Shown here: positions 15,691 through 24,533 of the stretch, piece by piece
Layout: each line of letters starts with the position of its first letter
Position numbering within the stretch: position 1 is the stretch's first letter
DNA from: an uncultured Lachnospiraceae bacterium
GTDB lineage: Bacteria; Bacillota; Clostridia; Lachnospirales; Lachnospiraceae
Assembly: GCA_934418125.1 (NCBI GenBank)
Contig: CAKRWT010000028.1
Coordinates: 1-28,602 of the forward strand
Direction: 5' to 3'
Length of the DNA stretch: 28,602 nucleotides
The notes under the pieces: model-generated
Told to the model about the DNA's origin: nothing
The model's input: only the letters and a program-made list of their open reading frames with translations
Databases searched by the model: none
Translations under genes and position numbers: made by a program

Positions 15691-17520
15691 TCAGTTGCCG
15701 AGCTGATACACCTCATAAATGGTATCGCCGGCAGTGAACGAATCGACTATGCTGCATCCTGTGTTATATGTATGTCTGAAATACATAATCACAGGATGTT
15801 CTTCGTTATAAAGTCCTTTTGCGAAGATAAAATAGACGGAATCATTCTCTACGAGGTCTTTGCCGAAATCTGCAATGCCATGGTCTGCCAGCTTCTTATT
15901 CGTGTTTGGATTGCATACAACGCCCCAGTTCGTATAGATAAAGTTATTGTAAGTATCCAGAGTGGTATCAAAGGGAGACTCACAGTAATTGTCAAGAGTT
16001 CCCGTGTTATAAGTCCAGATATAGAAGTTATCCGGATGAGCATGACAGTATGCTTTCAGGTCATTCCAGGTAGCTTTGTGTGCATGATAAGAAGTATCAA
16101 TGTCTGTTTTTGTGCTGTATAAGGAGAAAAGACTCAACAGCACCAGGCATGGCAACAGAACAGCAAACTGCCGGTTCCGGGTTATAACCAGCAGATGAAA
16201 TCCGGTCAGGATACCAAAAAGAATAAGAAAATCCGTTATCAGCAGTGGCTGTGCAATCCGTTTGGGAAACCGCCCCTCGTAAAGCACGTAGCTCCAGCTG
16301 ACCATGCGCCCGAAGAGATAAAAAAGGTACACCAGAAGGGCACTGGAGTTATGCTGGAATAATATCAGCAGGAAAGTAAGAAGCAGCAGGAGAGCGACAC
16401 AAAAGCTCAAAGGCTGCATGCCATCCTGATAGAAAAAGACGGTAAGGCTTCCTGTTATAATGTTTTTGAATTTGTCGAGAGTATTTGTTCTTGCAAGATA
16501 ACATTCCCTGGCAATATCGTGCATCTGTTTCCAGTCATCCACACTCATGCCATAACCGATGTAAGGTGCACCATTTTTGCGGTAATAGTATGCTTCCTCG
16601 GAAATGCCAATCGCTTCCAGCTTGTCAGAACACTCATCATATTCCGGCCAGGTGTAGAAGTCGCCGATTCGTTCCCGGTAATGGTTGATTTTGACAAAGT
16701 CATTCCAGGGTTCTTGGGAATAGGCAAGTTTATGAAGCCCGAAAAGGATACCCATACCTGCAGCGAGGATGAGGACAAAGCCAAACAGCTTCAGGGCAAT
16801 GGCACTACACTCATTTTTCCAGGCAATCATCCACTTAGCCAGCCACAGCATACCTGCCATGGGCAGCATCAGGTAGAACATGTTCTGCCGCAGGCTGAAG
16901 GAAATAAAGCAGAAGAAAAAGGTAGGAATGTTCTGCAGCAGAAAAGAGCCGGTAGAGTCATTCATCCGGGAAGTAATAAAACAGAACAAAGCACAGGCAG
17001 CGGCAACACCGGCAGTTGTGGTATATTGTGCCTCTGACAGTACATTTAAATCTACAATAAAAAAGAGCACCAGTAAAAAAGCAAGAGCCGGGGCAAAGAT
17101 ACCGGAGGATTGAGAATCTGAGTCTTGATGTCTTTTCCATAATTTCATACTCCGGCAGTAGACAGTATACAGGCACAGAACCTGGATGCCATGCTGGAAC
17201 AGGCCATACCAGGGAATCCAACTGCAAAGCCGGTAAAGCTGGCTGAGACACCAGGACAGCGGATACAGGAAAAAAAGCACATGGGCATCCGGGTAACCAA
17301 GATAGGCACCGGACAGGGTACTGTACATTCCCCAGTCATCGTTGATACCATCAGCCGGACGGATAAAAAACAGTTCTATCATGTAGAACAGAATCAGGAA
17401 AAACAGGAAAAAGAGGTTATAATTTCTTGGAAAATGTATGGATTTGTTTCCTGACTTACCAGAAGCCGGTATTTTATAATGTTCAGAAGAGGGGGCTGCC
17501 CCCTGACTTACAAAAGGCAT
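15691..17520 (-). CDS. Large polytopic membrane protein, GT-C-like
   Basis: A 609-residue membrane protein that I cannot assign to a named family. A hydrophilic N-terminus of about 33 residues precedes some 10-12 hydrophobic helices. An exported C-terminal domain of about 150 residues is rich in aromatic, Asp and Asn residues (NFYIWTYNTGTLDNYC). Directly after the first helix comes NDDWGMYSTLSGAYLG (D61, D62). An acidic pair in the first external loop is the hallmark of GT-C glycosyltransferases that use polyprenyl-phosphate sugars. The start at 17520 has AAAGGA 8 nt upstream. It stands alone as a minus-strand unit with its own promoter. It could add a sugar from one of the two GtrB-like enzymes; a polymerase or transporter role is not excluded. 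Confidence 0.85.
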   Translation of the reverse strand: MPFVSQGAAPSSEHYKIPASGKSGNKSIHFPRNYNLFFLFFLILFYMIELFFIRPADGINDDWGMYSTLSGAYLGYPDAHVLFFLYPLSWCLSQLYRLCSWIPWYGLFQHGIQVLCLYTVYCRSMKLWKRHQDSDSQSSGIFAPALAFLLVLFFIVDLNVLSEAQYTTTAGVAAACALFCFITSRMNDSTGSFLLQNIPTFFFCFISFSLRQNMFYLMLPMAGMLWLAKWMIAWKNECSAIALKLFGFVLILAAGMGILFGLHKLAYSQEPWNDFVKINHYRERIGDFYTWPEYDECSDKLEAIGISEEAYYYRKNGAPYIGYGMSVDDWKQMHDIARECYLARTNTLDKFKNIITGSLTVFFYQDGMQPLSFCVALLLLLTFLLILFQHNSSALLVYLFYLFGRMVSWSYVLYEGRFPKRIAQPLLITDFLILFGILTGFHLLVITRNRQFAVLLPCLVLLSLFSLYSTKTDIDTSYHAHKATWNDLKAYCHAHPDNFYIWTYNTGTLDNYCESPFDTTLDTYNNFIYTNWGVVCNPNTNKKLADHGIADFGKDLVENDSVYFIFAKGLYNEEHPVIMYFRHTYNTGCSIVDSFTAGDTIYEVYQLGN

Positions 17521-17559
17521 AATGGAATTCCTTTCTTTGGTGCATATTTCTAAAATCTA

Positions 17560-17589
17560 ATTATATACTATAGTAAGAGTACGTTACAA
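17560..17589 (-). promoter_or_regulatory. Promoter of the minus-strand GT-C-like gene
   Basis: Reading the minus strand: TTGTAA (17584-17589), an 18-nt spacer and a perfect TATAAT (17560-17565), about 40 nt before the start codon. The same gap must hold the promoter of the plus-strand genes, for which I see only A/T-rich sequence around 17610-17650 and no clear box. Confidence 0.6.
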
Positions 17590-17663
17590 ATTATTTCTGA
17601 ACAATTATGGGATTCTTAAGAATTATGAATGTTTCCTTAATATATAGAAAGAGGAATACTCAA

Positions 17664-17792
17664 ATGAAAAGAAATGTGATATGTTTTAAATATAAAAATA
17701 ACAAATACATAACAGCTTATTTTAAAGGGATAGAAGCTTGTGCTGCGCATACCTGGTACAGGGAAAGAAAGAGAGAAGGTGTGCAGAAATGA
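17664..17792 (+). CDS. Possible 42-residue leader/small protein coupled to the SGNH gene
   Basis: An open frame of 42 codons starting MKRNVICFKYKNNKYI. AGAGGA lies 8 nt before its ATG, a better ribosome-binding site than that of the gene behind it. Its TGA overlaps the ATG of the SGNH gene (ATGA at 17789-17792), the classic translational-coupling junction. The peptide is basic, has two cysteines and no membrane helix, and resembles nothing I know. It could be a genuine small protein or only a translated leader that feeds ribosomes to the next gene. Confidence 0.35.
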   Translation: MKRNVICFKYKNNKYITAYFKGIEACAAHTWYRERKREGVQK

Positions 17793-18916
17793 GGAGTAAA
17801 ATGGATAACAGAGGAAATAACAAGAGGGGAAAACTGAACAATAACATATTGCTGTTAGCAGTCCTGCTTGCGTTCTGTGTGCTGGCCTTGATAGAAATTG
17901 TGTATGGACAGGCACGGATGAAAGTGGAAAAGGAACGGCTGGCACTGGAACAGCAGAACCAGCAGACTGTGCAGGAAATCCAGGAAGAATGGAACCGGTT
18001 AAAGGATTCGGCAGGAGTTACAACCGGAGAGCTGACAAACAGTGAAGCAGGAAGTAATAATACCCAGCAGACAACGGATACCACACAGACGGTGGAAAAT
18101 ACGGCAGCAGAGAGCAGTACACAGCAGGAAACAACGCAGCCGCAGCAGGAGGAACGGCAGTATGATATGCAGATTGTCTTTATGGGGGACAGTATTTTAG
18201 ACAATGACAGAGAAGATGGCGGCGTAGCTTCCCTGATTTCGGATAAGTGCAATGCCAAGGTGTATAACATGGCAATGGGAGGAACCACAGCGGCGTTATT
18301 ACCGAATGAGAAATATTCCTATGACGAATGGGAATCCAGAAGCCTTCTTGGTGTGGTTAATGCCATTGTGGGAAATATCAGTGGGGATATTTTCCAAGGG
18401 TATCGGGCAGGTGAAATCCTGAATGAGTGTGATTTCAGCAAGACAGATTACTTTGTTATAGAATATGGCGTAAATGATTTCTTAAGCAGACAGATTCCAC
18501 AGAGTATTTACCAGGCAGATGGAAGTACCCTTTCCATTGACAGGTTCCATACTTATTGTGGGGCTCTGGAAACAGCTGTTTCCCTGTTACAGAATAAGTT
18601 CCCGAATGCAAAGATTATGCTGATAGCACCGCATTACTGCCAGATTTATGATGCAGGGAATTTTATGGGAGATGGTTATTCTGTAAATTATGGTTACGGA
18701 ACGCTGGTAGAGTTTTCCAGAATTGCAGGCTATGTATATGAAGAAAATAAAGATAAAAATGTGATTTTCTACAATGCTTTTGAAGAAAGCGGAATTGATG
18801 CAGAAACAGCAAGCAAGTACCTGGAAGATGGAGTACACCTTTCCGATGAAGGGCGGCAGGTATATGCTGATTATGCAGCACGGCTGATTCTGGCAGATTT
18901 TAATCCGGAGGAATAA
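17789..18916 (+). CDS. Membrane-anchored SGNH/GDSL-type hydrolase or acyltransferase
   Basis: A 375-residue protein. One N-terminal membrane helix (about 18-39) is followed by a charged stretch likely to be coiled (41-72), a Thr/Gln/Glu-rich linker (80-122) and an exported SGNH domain. Block I is FMGDSILDN with S135, block II includes AMGG (162-165), block III is EYGVNDFLS, and block V is D347-G-V-H350. Such anchored SGNH domains remove or transfer acetyl or acyl groups on wall polymers. In this locus it may accept acyl groups from an MBOAT (13121) or trim them. I chose ATG at 17789 because of the ATGA overlap and AAGG upstream; ATG at 17801 with GAGGAG 4 nt before is an alternative. A terminator follows directly. 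Confidence 0.9.
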   Translation: MRSKMDNRGNNKRGKLNNNILLLAVLLAFCVLALIEIVYGQARMKVEKERLALEQQNQQTVQEIQEEWNRLKDSAGVTTGELTNSEAGSNNTQQTTDTTQTVENTAAESSTQQETTQPQQEERQYDMQIVFMGDSILDNDREDGGVASLISDKCNAKVYNMAMGGTTAALLPNEKYSYDEWESRSLLGVVNAIVGNISGDIFQGYRAGEILNECDFSKTDYFVIEYGVNDFLSRQIPQSIYQADGSTLSIDRFHTYCGALETAVSLLQNKFPNAKIMLIAPHYCQIYDAGNFMGDGYSVNYGYGTLVEFSRIAGYVYEENKDKNVIFYNAFEESGIDAETASKYLEDGVHLSDEGRQVYADYAARLILADFNPEE

Positions 18917-18924
18917 GGGACATA

Positions 18925-18964
18925 AAAATAAGGCAGTTCGGTTTTGACCGGGCTGCCTTATTTT
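18925..18964 (+). terminator. Rho-independent terminator after the SGNH gene
   Basis: A perfect 12-bp stem (18925-18936 with 18953-18964) encloses an inner CGGT/ACCG pairing with a TTTTG loop. The right arm ends in CTTATTTTA, giving the T-tract. The left arm is A-rich, so it could also act in the opposite direction. Confidence 0.85.
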
Positions 18965-19004
18965 AACTCCTGGCACCTGGTAAGTCTTGTTTCTGGGATA
19001 GCAA

Positions 19005-19034
19005 TTGCGAAAAGGGTGGAGAACGTGTTAAAAT
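19005..19034 (+). promoter_or_regulatory. Promoter of the FkbH/ACP operon
   Basis: TTGCGA (19005-19010), an 18-nt spacer ending in TGT, and TAAAAT (19029-19034), i.e. an extended -10. The 12-mer TTGCGAAAAGGG at 19005 recurs exactly at 22624 before the carrier-protein gene, which suggests joint control. Confidence 0.6.
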
Positions 19035-19083
19035 ATAAAAATAATGCAAAGCAATATGATTGATTATAGAGAAGGAAAACAAT

Positions 19084-20886
19084 ATGCAGGAATTAGAATA
19101 TCCTTTTGACAGTGAGTATATTTTAAAAAAGTCAAAGAAGATAAAAAAACAGTTACTGGCAGAAGGCAGGAATCTGCTGCCGAAAAAGATTGCTGTACTG
19201 GGTGGCAGTACAACACATGACATTGTCCGTGTATTGGAGATATTCCTGTTGAATCAGGGAATCCAGCCGGAGTTTTATGAATCAGAATATGCGCAGTACT
19301 GGCAGGATGTGATGTTTGATGCGCCGGAGTTAAGTAGCTTTTCACCGGATTTAATCTATATCCACACTTCCAACCGCAACATTACGCATTATCCACAGGT
19401 GGGAGATTCCCGGGAGAGCATGGAAGGGCTTTTACAGGAGCAGTATGAGCATTTCCGGGTTATGTGGGAAAAGATAGAGAGTACCTACCATTGCCCGATT
19501 ATTCAGAACAACTTTGAGTATCCGTTTTACCGTCTGTTAGGAAATCAGGATGCGGTGGATATTCATGGCAGAATCCATTTTATCAATCAGTTGAATGAGA
19601 AAATTTATGAATATGGCAGAGAACATGCTGCTTTTTATGTGAATGACTTAAATTATATGGCGGCAGCGTATGGGCTGGATAAATGGGCAGACCCGTTATA
19701 CTGGCACATGTATAAATACGCGATGTGTATGCAGGCAATTCCGGAATTTTCCTATAATCTGTCCAATATTATTAAGGCGGTTTTCGGAAAGAATAAGAAG
19801 TCGCTTGTATTGGATTTGGATAATACGTTATGGGGCGGCATCGTAGGAGACGATGGTGTGGAAAATCTGGAGATAGGACAGGAAACGCCTATGGGACAGG
19901 TTTATTCTGAGTTCCAGCAGTATATAAAGGCACAAAAAGACATTGGTGTCATGTTAAATATTGACTCCAAGAATGAGCAGGAGAATGCGATTGCCGGGTT
20001 GAACCATCCGGATGGTATCCTGAAACCGGACGATTTTATTCTGATTAAGGCAAACTGGGAGCCAAAAAGCAAGAATATCGTTGAAATAGCCAATGAAATG
20101 AATATTTTACCGGACAGTCTGGTGTTTGTAGATGACAATCCGGCAGAACGGGAAATCATCAAAGCGCAGGTGCCGGGAGTTGCAGTGCCGGAAATCGGTT
20201 CGCCGGAACAGTATATCCGGGTATTAGACCATTCTGGTTTTTTTGAAGTGACACGACTGTCAGAAGATGACCGGAAGCGGAATGAAATGTATAAGGCAAA
20301 TATACAAAGGCAGCAACAGCAGCAGAGTTTTGGCGACTATAAAGAGTATCTGCGCTCTTTAGAGATGCGTGCTGCCATTGGGGGCTTTGAGCCAATTTAT
20401 ATGGCACGTATTGCACAGTTGACCAACAAGAGTAATCAGTTTAATCTGACCACCAGAAGATATACCCAGAGTGATATTGAGGGATTTGCGGCAAATCCGG
20501 ATTATCTGACTTTCTATGGAAAGCTGGAAGACAAGTTTGGTGACAATGGTGTCGTCAGCATTGTACTTGGAAAGAAAGAGCAGAAAGAAGGAATGGGAGT
20601 TCTGCATCTGGAGCTGTGGCTGATGAGCTGCCGTGTGCTGAAAAGGGACATGGAATATGCCATGATGGATGCGGTGGTAAAGGCGTGTCAGGAGAATGGA
20701 ATCTCTACCATTATGGGATACTATTATAAAACAGCCAAAAATGCGATGGTAAAGGACTTCTACCGCTTACAGGGGTTTGAAAAAACAGAGGAAGATGCGG
20801 AAGGAAACAGCATCTGGCGGTATGAAATCCCGAAGGAATATGAGAAAAAGAACCAGGTTATTGTTGTGAATGGCGAGGAAATATAA
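19084..20886 (+). CDS. FkbH-like HAD-fold protein (glyceryl-carrier loading type)
   Basis: A 600-residue protein of FkbH type. In studied pathways FkbH-type proteins turn 1,3-bisphosphoglycerate into glyceryl bound to an acyl carrier protein. The N-terminal region has an SGNH-like start (VLGGSTTHDI, 38-47) and HTSNRNITH. The central HAD domain has all four motifs: DLDNT (244-248) in DLDNTLWGGIVGDDG, S295 (DSKNEQENA), a lysine near 328-330 (NWEPKSKNI) and FVDDNPAERE (348-357). A Gln-rich link (408-414) leads to a C-terminal GNAT-like domain (about 425-580). ATG at 19084 has AAGGA 8 nt upstream. A carrier protein is encoded two genes downstream, so substrate loading of that protein is the natural reading. 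The acyl group itself cannot be proven from sequence. Confidence 0.9.
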   Translation: MQELEYPFDSEYILKKSKKIKKQLLAEGRNLLPKKIAVLGGSTTHDIVRVLEIFLLNQGIQPEFYESEYAQYWQDVMFDAPELSSFSPDLIYIHTSNRNITHYPQVGDSRESMEGLLQEQYEHFRVMWEKIESTYHCPIIQNNFEYPFYRLLGNQDAVDIHGRIHFINQLNEKIYEYGREHAAFYVNDLNYMAAAYGLDKWADPLYWHMYKYAMCMQAIPEFSYNLSNIIKAVFGKNKKSLVLDLDNTLWGGIVGDDGVENLEIGQETPMGQVYSEFQQYIKAQKDIGVMLNIDSKNEQENAIAGLNHPDGILKPDDFILIKANWEPKSKNIVEIANEMNILPDSLVFVDDNPAEREIIKAQVPGVAVPEIGSPEQYIRVLDHSGFFEVTRLSEDDRKRNEMYKANIQRQQQQQSFGDYKEYLRSLEMRAAIGGFEPIYMARIAQLTNKSNQFNLTTRRYTQSDIEGFAANPDYLTFYGKLEDKFGDNGVVSIVLGKKEQKEGMGVLHLELWLMSCRVLKRDMEYAMMDAVVKACQENGISTIMGYYYKTAKNAMVKDFYRLQGFEKTEEDAEGNSIWRYEIPKEYEKKNQVIVVNGEEI

Positions 20887-20889
20887 TTT

Positions 20890-22590
20890 ATGCTAGAGAT
20901 TATTATCAGTTGGATTTATATAGGGCTCGTATGCATCCTGTTGGGAACCGGTCTGCTGGAAGTGGCAAACCGAATCACAGGGAAAGAAGCTAATGGCAGA
21001 AAACCGGTGTTTTCCATGATAGATGCGGTTATGGCAGGAATCCTTGGTATTACAGTTTATGTGGAAATATGGAGCCTTTTTGGAAGAATTCAGATGTTAG
21101 CGCAGCTGGTTCTTCTGGCAGGCTGTATGGGAGGAGCTTTCCTGGGCAGAAAGAAGTTGCAGGAATTGGCAGAACAGAGCAAGAAGATATTATTTAGCTG
21201 GGAAGGCTTTTTCTATCTTTGCTTTGTTGTTTTTCTTGCTTTCTTTGCCTCCAGGGGGGAATTTCATACCGATACCAACATTTATCATGCGCAGGCAATC
21301 CGTATGTATGAAGAGTATGGTGTGCTGAAGGGGAGCGGCAATTTACAACAGCATTACGGCTATAACAGTGCCGGTCTTGCCTTTGCATCTATATTCAGCT
21401 TCAACTGGCTTCTGGGACATTCTGTGCACAGTACGACTGGCTTTTTGGAAGTGGTTATGTGTATTTATGCGTTTCACGGGCTGAAAACTTTTTCGCAGCA
21501 CAGAAGGCATACCGCAGATATGATGCGGATAGCCATTCTTTTTTACGCGCTGATTATTTTAGTCAGAACGATGTCTCCGGCGACGGATTATGCCACCATG
21601 TTTCTGGTGCTCTATGTGCTGACAGCCTGGTGTGAGAACATGGAAGGGGAAAAAAGTATTACCAGATATTCGCTGCTGTCCGTTTTTGCAGTGTTGGTTA
21701 TGACGTATAAATTTTCGGCATGTATGTTAGTGCTGTTAGCCATATATCCGGCATTTTATCTGATAAAAGGAAGAAAGTGGAAGCAAATCGGGTTGTATGT
21801 TATCAGTGGAATGGTGACTCTGCTTCCGTTCCTGCTCCGGAATTACCTGATTTCCGGTTGGTTGTTGTACCCCTTTGGCGGGATTGACCTTTTTCATCCG
21901 GTCTGGAAGGTACCCAAAGAATATCTGACGGTAGATTCCAGACAGATTACGGTCTGGGGAAGGTGCCTGTATGACATCACACAGATAGATAAGCCGATGA
22001 AAGAATGGCTGCCTGTCTGGTGGAGTGAGAAAGAGCGTTATGAGCAGATGTTCCTTGGAGCACAGGTATTAGGTATTATCCTGCTGGCAGCACAGTTTGT
22101 GATGCGCAGAATCCGGAAAGAAAAGTGGAGAGGGGACTTTGCGGTCTTCCTGCTGGCAATATTTGCCAATCTGGTGGTGTGGTTTAGGATGGCACCTTTT
22201 ATCCGGTATGGTCAGGTCTTCTTACTGGCAGTACCGTTAATCGCTGCAGGAGAATGGTTGGATGACCGGAAGAAAGGTTTTTACAGTATTCTTTGCGGAA
22301 GTCTTGTGTTTGGGCTGGTAATCACGGTCAGTGCCTACTGGGAGCCCTATATTACCTATGCCGGGGTGTTTGTAAAACAGAATTACACTTCGCCTTATTA
22401 TGTATGGCAGCAGGAGTATGACAGGGGAGAGGTAGACAGCCTGGAAATCAACGGAAATACGGTCTATTATAACAGCGGCTCAGAGGAAATCAACAGTTAT
22501 TATTATTTCCCGAATACCTGTTATCCGCACATGCTGGAGCGGTCAACACTCATTGGCAATACGATAGAAGAAGGCTTCCGGGCAAAATAA
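20890..22590 (+). CDS. Polytopic membrane protein, possible GT-C-type transferase
   Basis: A 566-residue membrane protein starting 4 nt after the FkbH gene, hence tightly coupled. About 12 hydrophobic segments are followed by a short exported C-terminal part (VDSLEINGNTVYYNSGSEEI). The first large external loop carries HTDTNIYHAQAIRMYEEYG (126-144) and then GSGNLQQHYGYNSAGLAF. This D-x-x-x-YH-x-Q and N-L-x-x-x-x-G-x-NS pattern recalls uncharacterised membrane proteins of surface-glycan loci. I cannot name a family with certainty. Its place between FkbH and the carrier protein suggests it serves the same pathway, as a transferase to an external glycan or as a GT-C glycosyltransferase. Both are inference. 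Confidence 0.85.
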   Translation: MLEIIISWIYIGLVCILLGTGLLEVANRITGKEANGRKPVFSMIDAVMAGILGITVYVEIWSLFGRIQMLAQLVLLAGCMGGAFLGRKKLQELAEQSKKILFSWEGFFYLCFVVFLAFFASRGEFHTDTNIYHAQAIRMYEEYGVLKGSGNLQQHYGYNSAGLAFASIFSFNWLLGHSVHSTTGFLEVVMCIYAFHGLKTFSQHRRHTADMMRIAILFYALIILVRTMSPATDYATMFLVLYVLTAWCENMEGEKSITRYSLLSVFAVLVMTYKFSACMLVLLAIYPAFYLIKGRKWKQIGLYVISGMVTLLPFLLRNYLISGWLLYPFGGIDLFHPVWKVPKEYLTVDSRQITVWGRCLYDITQIDKPMKEWLPVWWSEKERYEQMFLGAQVLGIILLAAQFVMRRIRKEKWRGDFAVFLLAIFANLVVWFRMAPFIRYGQVFLLAVPLIAAGEWLDDRKKGFYSILCGSLVFGLVITVSAYWEPYITYAGVFVKQNYTSPYYVWQQEYDRGEVDSLEINGNTVYYNSGSEEINSYYYFPNTCYPHMLERSTLIGNTIEEGFRAK

Positions 22591-22623
22591 CGGGGAAAGA
22601 ACAGATTCGGAAGACGTAAAAGG

Positions 22624-22652
22624 TTGCGAAAAGGGAGAAAACCCTTTATAGT
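22624..22652 (+). promoter_or_regulatory. Candidate promoter of the carrier-protein gene, with inverted repeat
   Basis: TTGCGA (22624-22629), a 17-nt spacer and TATAGT (22647-22652). The spacer holds the inverted repeat AAAGGG-AGAAAA-CCCTTT, which could be an operator or a short hairpin. TTGCGAAAAGGG is identical to the 12-mer at 19005. Confidence 0.5.
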
Positions 22653-22705
22653 AAACATATTGGAAATAAGGATTCACTGGATAACAGGAAATGGAGAAAA
22701 TGATT

Positions 22706-22948
22706 ATGAGGAAAGAAGAAGTATTTGAAAAGTTAAATGAAGTATTCCGGGATGTATTTGATGATGAGGATATTACGGTAACAGAAGCTACTACCGCAGA
22801 TGATATTGAAGACTGGGATTCCCTGGAGCATATTAATCTGCTGGCAGCAGTAGAACAGGAATTTGGCATGAAATTTAACATGGGACAGGTTGTTTCCATG
22901 AAAAACGTAGGCGAGATGGCAGAAATTATTATGAGCAAAATTGGATAG
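22706..22948 (+). CDS. Acyl carrier protein (phosphopantetheine-binding)
   Basis: An 80-residue acidic carrier protein. The phosphopantetheine attachment serine is S39 in DWDSLEHINLL, within a standard four-helix pattern. I chose ATG at 22706 because GGAG lies 9 nt upstream; the ATGs at 22691 and 22700 are in frame but badly spaced. It is not next to any fatty-acid synthesis gene, so it is a dedicated carrier, as DltC is for D-alanine. The FkbH-like protein is the obvious loading enzyme and the MBOAT proteins are possible acceptors. A 10-bp hairpin covers its stop codon and may protect the 3' end or limit read-through. A phosphopantetheinyl transferase must be supplied from elsewhere. Confidence 0.93.
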   Translation: MRKEEVFEKLNEVFRDVFDDEDITVTEATTADDIEDWDSLEHINLLAAVEQEFGMKFNMGQVVSMKNVGEMAEIIMSKIG

Positions 22949-22964
22949 TGGCAACACTATCCAA
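22941..22964 (+). terminator. Hairpin over the carrier-protein stop codon
   Basis: TTGGATAGTG and CACTATCCAA form a perfect 10-bp stem with a GCAA tetraloop (a stable GNRA loop). It includes the TAG stop (22946-22948) and is followed by only four T's after six bases. It may be an attenuator or an RNA-processing/stability element rather than a full terminator. Confidence 0.5.
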
Positions 22965-22994
22965 CAGCCTTTTGGAACATAGGGGAATTAAGGA

Positions 22995-24533
22995 ATGGCA
23001 GAAAAGACAGTACAGTGGTTTCAGGAAAAGTATGACAGACTGAATCGAATGGGAAAGAAGCAGGAGACCGTTATGATATGGGGATTCTGCTTCTTACTTG
23101 TGTTTGCAGTCGTCATTGGAACAGGGACTCTCACATCGGGATTTCATCTGGTAGATGACTGGGAGATGGCAAAGTATGCAGACTGGATGAAGCTGGAGCA
23201 TAAGAGTCTGTGGGAGTGTTTAAAACAGGCGGTTGGATATGATTTGACAATGCGGTTCCGGCCACTTTATTATATCAACCGGGTTTTGATGGCAGCGGTG
23301 TTTGGTATCAATCTGACAGCGGTGTCAGTTGTTAAGGCAATAGAAATCGTGACAGCCCTGGTGGCACTTTATTATTGTGCCAGACAGATGGAGTGTAATC
23401 CGGTTTATGCGTTACTGTTTTCCCTGACAGTTATGGTAGGCTACCAGTCTCCGGTCTGGTGGAAGCTGGGACCGCAGGAATCGTATGATATCATGATGTT
23501 TGCCATAGGATTCTATTTTCTTTTAAAATGGCTGCATACGGACAGAAGGGGATATGCTTATGCCAGTGTAGGAGCCTTCTTTCTGATGTCGGTTTATAAG
23601 GAACCGTTTATTCTGTTACTGCCCTTCGTCTGTTTGTATGTATTGTATTATCAGATGAAAGGCAAAAAGGTTACGCTGTCTAATCTGTGGGTGGCAATTA
23701 AGGAAAGGTTGCCTTATTACCTGACGATTGGGGTAATGTTTGCCCTGGAAATGTTTCTGATTCTGTTTGTGATAGGAACGAATAATTATGATTATGTGGG
23801 CCTGGACAGTACGCTGAATCTGGAAGACTATAAGCAGGCATGGAGTCTGGTGGCACAGACTGATTTAAAGTGGTATGTCCGGTTTGGAACGGTTATGATA
23901 CTTATCTTATTAACCTATTGGGAGCAGCTGAAACGTCTTGGCTGGGAGATTTTGCTGGCGTTATCCATTGTGCTGCCACAGTGTATTTCCTACAGTAAGA
24001 CCGGCATTGCAGAACGCTATATTCTGCCGGCAGTGGTGGGATTTGCCTTTTTCTTCGTGGTGGTAGGATGCAGTATGAAGGCACTGTCCGGAAAAAGGCG
24101 GATTGTCTATGTTTTATGCCTGTTGCTGATGCTGGCAGCCCATGGGCGGATTATGCTTCGGGAGGCAGCCTACTTCACTTATCGTGGGGAAAGTATTAAG
24201 ACGATGATGGAAACTACGCTGGAAAGGGTGCAGGGAACGGATAAAAAGGTGTTGTCCTGCTTTTATCCGAATCTGGAGGCAAACCGTACCATGTATTACT
24301 GGTTCCGCCTGCATGATTATGATGAATTCTATTACTGGGAAGAAGACAGACAGGTTATTACAAGGGAATTCGGGGAAAGAGAAGACGAGAAAGAGGTATT
24401 GGAACATATTGATATTGTTGTGATGTACAATGAAGAAGACCGCCACTGGTGCTACACACCAAGTCTGGATTTGTCCGATTTTACAGAGCAGAAATGCGGA
24501 ACGATTACCATGTACATCCGAAACGAGGAATAA
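22995..24533 (+). CDS. Polytopic membrane protein, GT-C-like
   Basis: A 512-residue membrane protein with a cytoplasmic N-terminus (1-25), about 10-11 hydrophobic segments and an exported C-terminal part of some 95 residues. After the first helix comes GFHLVDDWEMAKYADW with D54 and D55, the acidic pair in the first external loop seen in GT-C glycosyltransferases. RFRPLYYINRVLMAAVFG and VWWKLGPQESYDIMMFAIG follow. It resembles the minus-strand protein at 15691 in layout, and both carry DDW. It is 46 nt behind the carrier-protein gene, beyond the stop hairpin. It probably moves a sugar from a polyprenyl-phosphate donor to the exported glycan. The exact family is not recognised. Confidence 0.85.
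   Translation: MAEKTVQWFQEKYDRLNRMGKKQETVMIWGFCFLLVFAVVIGTGTLTSGFHLVDDWEMAKYADWMKLEHKSLWECLKQAVGYDLTMRFRPLYYINRVLMAAVFGINLTAVSVVKAIEIVTALVALYYCARQMECNPVYALLFSLTVMVGYQSPVWWKLGPQESYDIMMFAIGFYFLLKWLHTDRRGYAYASVGAFFLMSVYKEPFILLLPFVCLYVLYYQMKGKKVTLSNLWVAIKERLPYYLTIGVMFALEMFLILFVIGTNNYDYVGLDSTLNLEDYKQAWSLVAQTDLKWYVRFGTVMILILLTYWEQLKRLGWEILLALSIVLPQCISYSKTGIAERYILPAVVGFAFFFVVVGCSMKALSGKRRIVYVLCLLLMLAAHGRIMLREAAYFTYRGESIKTMMETTLERVQGTDKKVLSCFYPNLEANRTMYYWFRLHDYDEFYYWEEDRQVITREFGEREDEKEVLEHIDIVVMYNEEDRHWCYTPSLDLSDFTEQKCGTITMYIRNEE

Noticed and set aside
16519..17037. Open frame of 172 codons on the plus strand
   Set aside because: It is antisense to the GT-C-like membrane protein, rich in His, Gln and Cys, with no Shine-Dalgarno.
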